From the NCBI RefSeq assembly GCF_001982605.1, contig NZ_MLCN01000023.1, positions 62,001 to 126,000 on the forward strand: a DNA stretch of 64,000 bases. The letters are read 5' to 3'. Of the stretch, positions 57,718 to 64,000 are shown piece by piece. This DNA is from Alkanindiges hydrocarboniclasticus. GTDB taxonomy: Bacteria; Pseudomonadota; Gammaproteobacteria; Pseudomonadales; Moraxellaceae. Position numbers and translations under genes: made by a program. The first letter of the stretch is position 1. The number at the start of each line of letters is the position of its first letter. A model generated the notes under the pieces. That model had not been told where the DNA came from and searched no databases. It saw only the letters and a list, made by a program, of their open reading frames with translations.

Positions 57718-59361
57718 ATGTATTTATATACCGATCTTGACCAGCAACTGGTTAATGAGCGCGTTGCTCAATTCCGCGATCAAACCCAGCGTTATCTCGC
57801 CGGAACTTTGTCTGAAGACGAGTATCGTCCCTTACGCCTGCAAAATGGCCTGTATGTGCAGCGCTATGCACCCATGCTGCGTATTGCCGTGCCTTACGGT
57901 TTGCTAAATAGCAAGCAGTTACGCAAGATTGCGGACATTACCCGTCAGTATGACCGTGGCTATGCGCATATTTCCACCCGCCAGAACATTCAGCTGAACT
58001 GGCCTGCACTGGAAAATGTACCGGATATTCTGGCTGAACTGGCTACTGTACAGATGCATGCCATTCAAACCAGCGGCAACTGTATCCGCAATACCACCAC
58101 CGACCAGTTTGCGGGTGTAGTGGCTGGCGAAATTGAAGACCCGCGGCCAACCTGTGAGCTGATTCGCCAGTGGAGTACCTTCCACCCGGAATTTGCCTTC
58201 CTGCCGCGCAAGTTCAAGATTGCCGTATCTGCGCTGGAAGAAACCGATCGTGCGGCCACTGCCTTGCATGATATTGGCGTGTATCTGGTTAAAAATGCTG
58301 CCGGTGAGCTGGGCTATAAAATTCTGGTGGGCGGCGGTCTGGGCCGTACCCCAATTATTGGCAGTGTGATCCGTGATTACCTGCCCCGTGAAGACCTGAT
58401 TGCCTATCTGGAAGCTGTGCTGCGGGTGTATAACCTGCATGGCCGCCGTGATAATAAATACAAGGCGCGTATTAAGATTCTGGTTAAAGCCTTAACCCCG
58501 CAAGTATTTGCCCAAAAGGTAGAAGCCGAGTTTGCGCAGGTGCGCGAACAGCGCAAGGTTGATCCTGAGCTAATGGCCAGAATGGATGCAGTTTTTGCGC
58601 CACCGGCTTATGAAAGCTTGCAGGACATCGACTGGTCTGCACAATTTCAGGCAGAGCCTGCATTTGCCAACTGGTATCGCCATAATACCCATGCACATAA
58701 AGTAGCGGGTTATCGCATTGTGACCCTATCGCTCAAGCGTGTGGGCATTGCACCGGGTGACCTGACTGACAGCGAACTGGACATGGTGGCTGACCTGGCG
58801 GATCGCTACAGCTTTGGTGAAATCCGTAATACCCATGAACAAAATATGGTGCTGGCGGATGTGCCCCAAAAAGACCTGTATGATCTTTACCAGATTTTAA
58901 ACCAGCACAACATGGCGCGTGCGCATATTGGTTTTGTGACTGATATCGTGTGCTGTCCCGGTGGCGATTTCTGCTCACTGGCCAATGCCAAGTCCATTCC
59001 TATTGCGGAAGCCATCAGCCGCCGCTTTGATGATCTGGACAGCGTGTATGCACTGGGCAAGATTGACCTGAATATTTCCGGCTGTATGAATGCCTGTGGC
59101 CACCACCATGTGGGACACATTGGGATTCTGGGCGTGGACAAAAAGGGTGCCGAGTTTTATCAGGTGACTCTGGGCGGTAATAGCGACCATGATGCCAGCA
59201 TTGGCGATATTCTTGGGCCATCCTTTGCGGCTGAAGACATGGCCGATATCGTGGAAGAAGTCCTGAATACCTATCTGGATTTACGCGTGGATGAAGAGCG
59301 TTTCCTTGATACCTATCGCCGCGTTGGCATTACACCATTCAAGGAGCGCGTCTATGCCTAA
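57718..59361 (+). CDS. cysI: Sulfite reductase (siroheme, [4Fe-4S]) CysI-like
   Basis: 547-aa nitrite/sulfite reductase that reduces sulfite to sulfide in cysteine biosynthesis. It has two ferredoxin-like half-domains and two siroheme domains. The cluster/siroheme ligands are C-x5-C in C-P-G-G-D-F-C (near residue 413) and C-x3-C in C-M-N-A-C-G-H-H (near 457). A T-R-Q-N-I-Q-L-N-W siroheme-binding segment is near residue 84. This is the type paired with a DUF934 protein, as in Pseudomonas and Acinetobacter, rather than with the flavoprotein CysJ. The next gene overlaps by 8 bp. Confidence 0.93.
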   Translation: MYLYTDLDQQLVNERVAQFRDQTQRYLAGTLSEDEYRPLRLQNGLYVQRYAPMLRIAVPYGLLNSKQLRKIADITRQYDRGYAHISTRQNIQLNWPALENVPDILAELATVQMHAIQTSGNCIRNTTTDQFAGVVAGEIEDPRPTCELIRQWSTFHPEFAFLPRKFKIAVSALEETDRAATALHDIGVYLVKNAAGELGYKILVGGGLGRTPIIGSVIRDYLPREDLIAYLEAVLRVYNLHGRRDNKYKARIKILVKALTPQVFAQKVEAEFAQVREQRKVDPELMARMDAVFAPPAYESLQDIDWSAQFQAEPAFANWYRHNTHAHKVAGYRIVTLSLKRVGIAPGDLTDSELDMVADLADRYSFGEIRNTHEQNMVLADVPQKDLYDLYQILNQHNMARAHIGFVTDIVCCPGGDFCSLANAKSIPIAEAISRRFDDLDSVYALGKIDLNISGCMNACGHHHVGHIGILGVDKKGAEFYQVTLGGNSDHDASIGDILGPSFAAEDMADIVEEVLNTYLDLRVDEERFLDTYRRVGITPFKERVYA

Positions 59362-59830
59362 TACCGTATTGTTTAAAGATGGCAGCATCTGCGAAGATGA
59401 ATACCAGATGATTGCTGAAGATGGAACAATGCCTGCGGGCAATGTATTGCTTCGTGCAACTGAACTGGATCGTCTGGCTGAAGTGCAGGGCAAGAAAGGC
59501 CTGTTAATTACCGTGGCAAGCTCGCCGGAAGATAATTCATTTCCAGTCAATCAGCTTGACCTGATTGCCATTGAGTTTGCCGGTTTTAATGATGGCCGTG
59601 GTTATTCGTTTGCGGCATTGCTGCGTCGTCAGGGCTTTGTGGGCGAGTTGCGTGCGGTAGGCGATGTATTCAAGGATACCTTGAACTACATGAAACGCGT
59701 TAGCTTTGACTCCTTCATTTTAAAGGAAGGCAAGGACGTTAACGAAGCCGCTGCGGGTCTGAATGACTTTACCGTGCCATATCAGGCATCGGTTGCGGTG
59801 CAAAAAGCCAGCTACCAGACCGGCCAGTAG
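59354..59830 (+). CDS. DUF934 protein, sulfite-reductase partner
   Basis: 158-aa DUF934 protein. It has the family core I-E-F-A-G-F-N-D-G-R-G-Y-S-F-A-A-L-L-R-R-Q-G and G-E-L-R-A-V-G-D-V-F-K-D. These genes regularly follow cysI in proteobacteria lacking cysJ; the partner is thought to help sulfite reduction, but its biochemical role is unsettled. The start at ATG 59354 overlaps cysI by 8 bp, implying coupled translation; an in-frame upstream extension lies wholly within cysI. Confidence 0.9.
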   Translation: MPNTVLFKDGSICEDEYQMIAEDGTMPAGNVLLRATELDRLAEVQGKKGLLITVASSPEDNSFPVNQLDLIAIEFAGFNDGRGYSFAALLRRQGFVGELRAVGDVFKDTLNYMKRVSFDSFILKEGKDVNEAAAGLNDFTVPYQASVAVQKASYQTGQ

Positions 59831-59867
59831 TTCGCCAAAATCATCTGGCACGGATGTGTGCTGGATC

Positions 59868-59904
59868 AAAAGCCCTTGTCCAAACCCGTGCAGGGGCTTT
59901 TTTT
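59868..59904 (+). terminator. Terminator of the cysI operon
   Basis: An 11-bp stem AAAAGCCCTTG / CAGGGGCTTTT (one G-T pair), 12-nt loop and T run. Confidence 0.92.
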
Positions 59905-59978
59905 ATACAAACTTTTTTGAGGTAAACGTAGTATATTCAGTTTGTTGATTACCAGTTTAAGGGAGTAATGGATTCACG

Positions 59979-60770
59979 ATGCTAATACTGATTTCACCAG
60001 CCAAGACCCTGGATTATGACAGCCCACTGGCAACGACCGAACATACCCAGCCGCAGCTATTGGACAAAAGTCAGGAACTGGTAGATGTGTGCCGCGAACT
60101 CACCACGCAGGACTTATCCGACCTGATGGCCATTAGCCCCAAGCTTGCCGAACTCAACAAGCAGCGTTTTTGCAACTGGGAACCTATTTTTAATCTGGAA
60201 AATGCGCGACAGGCCATTTTAGCCTTTAAGGGTGATGTGTATGCCGGTTTGCAGGCGCAGGATTTTACCGAAAAGGATTTTGAGTTTGCCCAGCGCCACT
60301 TACGCATGCTATCCGGTTTATATGGCCTGTTGCGTCCACTCGATTTGATGCAGCCCTATCGGCTGGAAATGGGCACGCGGCTGAATAACCCGGCAGGCAA
60401 GGATTTATATGGCTTCTGGGGCGAAACCATTACCGATCACGTCAATCAGGCCTTGCAGGCGCAGGGTGATGATATTGTGATTAATCTGGCTTCCGATGAA
60501 TACTTTAAGGCCATCAAGGTTAAGCATTTGCAGGGTCGCCTGATCAAGCCGGTATTTCTGGATGAAAAGAACGGACAGTACAAAGTCATTAGCTTCTATG
60601 CCAAAAAAGCCCGTGGACTGATGAGCCGCTTTATTATCAAACACCAGTTAACAGAGGTAGCACAGCTAAAAGATTTTAACCTTGAAGGCTATGCTTATTC
60701 TGCCGAGCATTCTACTGACGATGAACTGGTCTTTATGCGTGCCCAGCAGGATGCTGTATCAGTCACTTGA
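59979..60770 (+). CDS. yaaA: Peroxide-stress protein YaaA
   Basis: 263-aa YaaA (DUF328) protein; in E. coli it lowers intracellular free iron during peroxide stress, in the OxyR regulon, and binds DNA. Family signatures: [10 protein letters not shown] at the N-terminus, G-D-V-Y-x-[14 protein letters not shown] and L-A-S-x-E-Y-F-K. A single gene between two terminators. Confidence 0.94.
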   Translation: MLILISPAKTLDYDSPLATTEHTQPQLLDKSQELVDVCRELTTQDLSDLMAISPKLAELNKQRFCNWEPIFNLENARQAILAFKGDVYAGLQAQDFTEKDFEFAQRHLRMLSGLYGLLRPLDLMQPYRLEMGTRLNNPAGKDLYGFWGETITDHVNQALQAQGDDIVINLASDEYFKAIKVKHLQGRLIKPVFLDEKNGQYKVISFYAKKARGLMSRFIIKHQLTEVAQLKDFNLEGYAYSAEHSTDDELVFMRAQQDAVSVT

Positions 60771-60805
60771 ACAGGCTGAGAGTTTCACTGGTTTAAGTGA
60801 TTTAT

Positions 60806-60835
60806 AAAAAAGGCAGCAGCTTGCTGTCTTTTTTA
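60806..60835 (+). terminator. Terminator of yaaA
   Basis: A 13-bp stem AAAAAAGGCAGCA / TGCTGTCTTTTTT (one G-T pair) with a 3-nt loop. Confidence 0.9.
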
Positions 60836-61180
60836 TTAGAGGTGTTTTATCACTACTTATATTGCCTTCGACCCTTTTGACAAATTGCTGGCATGGGCGG
60901 GTTGAACTACAAACTCAGGAATCGGGTCGAACCAGAATTGGTAAGCTTACTCAATATTAAAACCATATTTTTATAAAGAACGCTATAAATAGGGTTTGCT
61001 ATAGGGCAACAAATATATTGATGCCTACACGATTAACAATTTTTAAACTTATATTACATAGCTGTAACATTCTATATTAAAATTCGGTTTTTGGACGTTT
61101 TTGCCTGCGCAGGAACGTTTGCCAGTTGATTGGAGCAAGCAGTTTATTTCGCCTGTGCCGGAGTAAACAGTAGAGGTCAT
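60836..61180. other. Intergenic region before the Tsx-like channel gene
   Basis: 345 bp, AT-rich. No gene, repeat or structured RNA seen. The promoter of the channel gene should be here; an AGAGG ribosome site is at 61172-61176. Confidence 0.4.
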
Positions 61181-61897
61181 ATGAAATTTCAAACCATTCT
61201 AGTTACGGCAATTTGTAGTGCCGCCATGTCTGCCGCCTGTGCCCAGCCTGTATGGCAGGACTTTAGCATTACCGGACTTCATGGTGATGATTATAAAGTC
61301 GGCCCTGAAAAACGGGATGTCATTACTCTGGAATATGCAGCGGGCCTGACTTGGGGCGATGCATTCTTTTTTATTGACCATAGCCGCTATAACCAGACGG
61401 ATGAAAAAGACAATTATTTTGAGCTTGCACCCCGCTTAAGCCTGTCGTATGTAACGGGCCAGAAACTGTCTTATGGGCCAATCAGGGATGTTTATCTGGC
61501 ATCTACCTGGGAATCCGGCAGTGATTTTGACAACTATGTGTATGGCATTGGTTTTGGCCTGACCATTCCGTATTTTAAATATGCGGATATCAACCTGTAC
61601 CGTGCCAATAATGAAACCACCAAGGATGACTGGATGACCACAGTCACTTATGGGGTGCCGCTGACAGTGGCTGGGCAGGACTTTTTGTTTGATGGTTTTG
61701 CCGACTGGTCCAGCAAGGAATCTGACCATGCTGCCGAACTGAACTGGACATCGCAGTGGAAATGGAACGCTGGCAAGCTGATTAGCCCAAACACCCGTCT
61801 TTATCTGGGGATTGAATATTCTTACTGGATCAACAAGTTTGGCATCAGGAATGTAGATGAAAAGAACGTCAGTGCCTTGGTGAAATATCACTTTTAG
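61181..61897 (+). CDS. Tsx-like nucleoside-specific outer-membrane channel
   Basis: 238-aa outer-membrane protein with a signal peptide (residues 1 to about 22, ending A-C-A) and a 12-strand barrel pattern. The Tsx family (OmpK/Tsx) is indicated by the D-F-S-I-T-G-L-H-G and F-F-F-I-D-H-S-R-Y segments, the Trp-rich L-A-S-T-W-E strand and the final V-K-Y-H-F. Tsx channels admit nucleosides. AGAGG lies before the ATG at 61181; the frame extends upstream to 61130 without a ribosome site. Confidence 0.84.
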   Translation: MKFQTILVTAICSAAMSAACAQPVWQDFSITGLHGDDYKVGPEKRDVITLEYAAGLTWGDAFFFIDHSRYNQTDEKDNYFELAPRLSLSYVTGQKLSYGPIRDVYLASTWESGSDFDNYVYGIGFGLTIPYFKYADINLYRANNETTKDDWMTTVTYGVPLTVAGQDFLFDGFADWSSKESDHAAELNWTSQWKWNAGKLISPNTRLYLGIEYSYWINKFGIRNVDEKNVSALVKYHF

Positions 61898-62014
61898 GCC
61901 AGAACCTAGCTGTTGGTGTAATCCTGTATTTTAGGCATTGCCATAGTGAACTGAATATTGACTGTGTTTGTGCATGCTCTTTGCATTGTTAAAGGTATCG
62001 TACAGACGGACTTT

Positions 62015-62045
62015 TTAAAAAAGCGTACTTATGGTGCGCTTTTTT
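62015..62045 (+). terminator. Terminator between the Tsx-like gene and ureD
   Basis: Stem AAAAAAGCGTAC / GTGCGCTTTTTT (one G-T pair) with a 5-nt loop. It ends only 13 bp before ureD. Confidence 0.88.
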
Positions 62046-62058
62046 GCATTTATCGGGC

Positions 62059-62925
62059 ATGAATAATTTTTTGGCAGTGAATCACAAAGCATGGAAAGCC
62101 AGTCTTGAGCTGGGTTTTACCTGGTCTGGACAGCAGCGCACTATATTGGCGCATCGCAAGCACAGTGGCCCACTTCGGGTGCAAAAGGCACTCTGGCCCG
62201 AAGCCAAAGGCGTGTGTCATGTAATTATTGTGCATCCACCGGCTGGTTTTGCAGGCGGTGATGAGCTGAGTATTCAGGTGGCAGTTGCGCAGGACAGTCA
62301 TGCGCTCATTACCACGCCCGGCGCTGGCAAGTGGTATGCCAGTACGGGGCAAACTGCAAGGCAGACTATTGATTTACAGGTGGCTGATAAAGCCATTCTG
62401 GAGTGGTTGCCACAGGAAACCATGCTGTTTAACCGGGCAATTGCCCATAGTCAAACCAGCATCCGGCTGGCTGCCAGTGCTGTTTTTATTGGGTGGGATA
62501 TTCTGGTGATTGGCCGCCAGTCACGCGCGGAAAAATTTGAGGCCGGGCATTATCAGAACCAGTTATCAATCTGGCAAAACGACCAGTTGCTGTTTAAAGA
62601 TCAATTGTTTTTTCAGGGCAATGATCGCTGGCTGGTGTCTCCACTGGGTATGCATCAGCAAGCAGTGAGTGGTTCACTCTATGCCATTCCGCCGCTTGAA
62701 CAACGTGATGAAAAACGGCTGGATGTGCACATTGATATCCTGCGAGAACTGATGAGCCGTATGACGGTGCCAGTGCGCTTAACCCGGTTGGGTTATACAC
62801 TGGTTGCGCGGTATCTGGGCAACGATACCCGACAGTGTCTGGATGCATTTGCGGCGATTCGGGCCAAGTGCCGACGCGAGTGGCTTGGACTGGATGAAGA
62901 ATTACCCCGTATCTGGAAAACCTGA
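62059..62925 (+). CDS. ureD: Urease accessory protein UreD
   Basis: 288-aa UreD (UreH), the scaffold of the UreDFG complex that loads nickel into urease. Family motifs: H-P-P-A-G-F-A-G-G-D near residue 60, T-T-P-G-A-G-K-W-Y near 86 and L-P-Q-E-T-M-L-F-N near 118. The frame reaches TTG 62044 inside the terminator; ATG 62059 is chosen. Because the terminator ends 13 bp before it, the promoter of ureD must overlap the terminator or lie upstream and be read through. Confidence 0.93.
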   Translation: MNNFLAVNHKAWKASLELGFTWSGQQRTILAHRKHSGPLRVQKALWPEAKGVCHVIIVHPPAGFAGGDELSIQVAVAQDSHALITTPGAGKWYASTGQTARQTIDLQVADKAILEWLPQETMLFNRAIAHSQTSIRLAASAVFIGWDILVIGRQSRAEKFEAGHYQNQLSIWQNDQLLFKDQLFFQGNDRWLVSPLGMHQQAVSGSLYAIPPLEQRDEKRLDVHIDILRELMSRMTVPVRLTRLGYTLVARYLGNDTRQCLDAFAAIRAKCRREWLGLDEELPRIWKT

Positions 62926-63065
62926 GTTTTAAACGTTTTACCCGGATTTTGATTAAAAAAACATCGATTGCAAGATTGTTATTTAAGTTAGCCTAAAAAT
63001 TTTCATAAATGTGTACGGTTTTTGCTTAATAAAGCCCAAGTATAAATTACCGGCCTACAATCCTT

Positions 63066-63368
63066 ATGGAACTTACCCCCACTGAAAAAGACAAAATGCT
63101 GATTTTTACTGCGGGGCTGGTGGCAGAGCGGCGCAAGGCACGGGGTTTAAAACTCAACTACCCCGAAGCAATTGCCTATATTTCTGCTGCATTGCTCGAA
63201 GGCGCGCGTGACGGGCGTAGCGTAAGTGACCTGATGCATTATGGCACCACCTTACTGAACCGTGATGATGTGATGGATGGTGTGGCTGACATGATTGCCG
63301 AGGTACAGGTGGAAGCCACTTTTCCCGATGGCAGCAAGCTGGTCACGGTGCATCAACCCATCATGTAA
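63066..63368 (+). CDS. ureA: Urease gamma subunit
   Basis: 100-aa UreA with E-L-T-P-T-E-K-D-K at the start, L-N-Y-P-E-A-I-A and [15 protein letters not shown] at the end, all typical. The 140-bp gap after ureD is AT-rich and may hold its own promoter. The UreABC complex hydrolyses urea to ammonia and carbamate. Confidence 0.96.
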   Translation: MELTPTEKDKMLIFTAGLVAERRKARGLKLNYPEAIAYISAALLEGARDGRSVSDLMHYGTTLLNRDDVMDGVADMIAEVQVEATFPDGSKLVTVHQPIM

Positions 63369-63391
63369 TTTTAAAACATAAGGAAAATGCC

Positions 63392-63697
63392 ATGACTCCC
63401 GGCGAAGTGTTGGTAGAAGCAGGTGATATTGAAATTAATGCAGGTCGCCAAACCTTACGAATTGATGTGAGTAATCATGGTGATCGCCCGATTCAGATTG
63501 GCTCACATTTTCATTTTTATGAAGTGAATGATTCGCTGGTGTTTGAGCGCGAGCAAAGTAGGGGGTTTCGCCTGAATATTCCAGCAGGAACCGCAGTGCG
63601 CTTTGAGCCGGGACAGGTACGACAGGTTGAATTGGTGGCATTGGCGGGCAAACGTGAGGTGTATGGGTTTGCTGGCCGTGTGATGGGCGGACTTTAA
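63392..63697 (+). CDS. ureB: Urease beta subunit
   Basis: 101-aa UreB: M-T-P-G-E-V-L-V, then [15 protein letters not shown] and [15 protein letters not shown], family signatures. 23 bp after ureA. Confidence 0.96.
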   Translation: MTPGEVLVEAGDIEINAGRQTLRIDVSNHGDRPIQIGSHFHFYEVNDSLVFEREQSRGFRLNIPAGTAVRFEPGQVRQVELVALAGKREVYGFAGRVMGGL

Positions 63698-63906
63698 TGC
63701 TGCAGTGATGTAGGTATTACAACGGTAAACGGAATAATTTATTTCAGCACTTGATTTTTTGATTCTTTTGCATCAAGGCCAAAGAACGTAAAAAATCGTG
63801 ATGGTTTATAAACCAAAAACTGTAAGACCCTGTCGTGCTAGGAGTTTTGAATTTACGACGTAACAGTAATTTCAAGAATAAATAACAGATTTAGGAAGCA
63901 TACCCT

Positions 63907-64000
63907 GTGAAAATGTCGCGCCGTGCCTATAGTGAAATGTTTGGCCCTACCAAGGGTGACCGGGTTCGGCTGGCAGATACCGAGCTGCTACTTGAGGTTG
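63907..64000 (+). CDS. ureC: Urease alpha subunit, 5' end only
   Basis: The first 31 codons of Ure[16 protein letters not shown] and [10 protein letters not shown], cut by the window end. GTG 63907 matches the usual M-K-M-S start; ATG 63913 is an alternative. The 209-bp gap after ureB is longer than in most urease operons. Nickel ligands lie beyond the window. Confidence 0.95.
   Translation, partial: MKMSRRAYSEMFGPTKGDRVRLADTELLLEV

Noticed and set aside
1-64000. tRNA, rRNA, prophage or integrase-linked island
   Set aside because: None recognised on either strand; the anomalies at 47-49 kb and 57 kb lack integrase, transposase or tRNA borders.

Overview
The window is a chromosomal segment of a gamma-proteobacterium, most probably of the family Moraxellaceae (Acinetobacter or a sister genus such as Alkanindiges). 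The basis is a fused nuoCD gene inside a complete nuoA-N operon, urease genes in the order ureD-A-B-C, a LysM protein next to yejABEF, a FinR-like LysR regulator divergent from fpr, and protein sequences that read as Acinetobacter-like. By eye the base composition is in the mid-40s % GC. This assignment is inference; no database was searched. There is no rRNA, tRNA, CRISPR array or intact insertion sequence.

Layout. 1-7459: 3' part of a LysM-repeat cell-wall protein and a yejABEF oligopeptide ABC importer. 7583-11251: two secreted proteins of unknown function, fabI, a small membrane protein and dps. 11314-16210 (minus strand): a macA-macB-outer membrane factor tripartite efflux operon. 16755-31939: the 13-gene nuo operon for NADH:quinone oxidoreductase (complex I), closed by a terminator. 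32074-35039: upp, a GNAT acetyltransferase, and the divergent finR-like/fpr pair. 35116-47163: mostly single-gene units, many of them membrane proteins (DUF805, CmpX/MscS-like, DUF2306, DUF4870, two DUF421 proteins, AmtB), plus a BaiN/YhiN flavoprotein, a PLP enzyme and an outer-membrane barrel. 47230-49541: a toxin-antitoxin island. 49585-56820: valS, an SDR, an unknown protein, an AraC-type regulator and an alpha-methylacyl-CoA racemase. 56821-57717: a gene-poor stretch that holds a gene remnant and a candidate regulatory RNA. 57718-64000: assimilatory sulfite reductase with its DUF934 partner, yaaA, a Tsx-like channel and the start of the urease operon, cut by the window end in ureC.

Main discoveries. 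(1) The gap before cysI contains what looks like an unannotated CsrA/RsmA-sequestering small RNA of the CsrB/RsmZ type. It has eight GGA motifs in about 180 nt, two perfect 6-bp hairpins with GGA in the loop, a terminator whose apical loop is AGGAT, and an upstream near-match to the GacA box. (2) In the toxin-antitoxin island, the toxin gene higB survives only as its last 41 codons, in frame directly behind the stop codon of a PIN-domain toxin, while its antitoxin higA is intact. Nearby are a truncated ATP-cone protein and a symmetric operator with phased repeats. (3) The DUF421 gene at 42880 carries a single-base frameshift near its start. (4) amtB has a good candidate sigma-54 promoter and NtrC site. 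(5) A DinB-family remnant with an 18-bp tandem duplication lies at 56961.

Functional links: complex I, Fpr/FinR, Dps, YaaA and sulfite reductase form a redox and oxidative-stress theme. AmtB and urease are nitrogen acquisition, and YejABEF, MacAB and the Tsx-like channel handle peptide, drug and nucleoside traffic.
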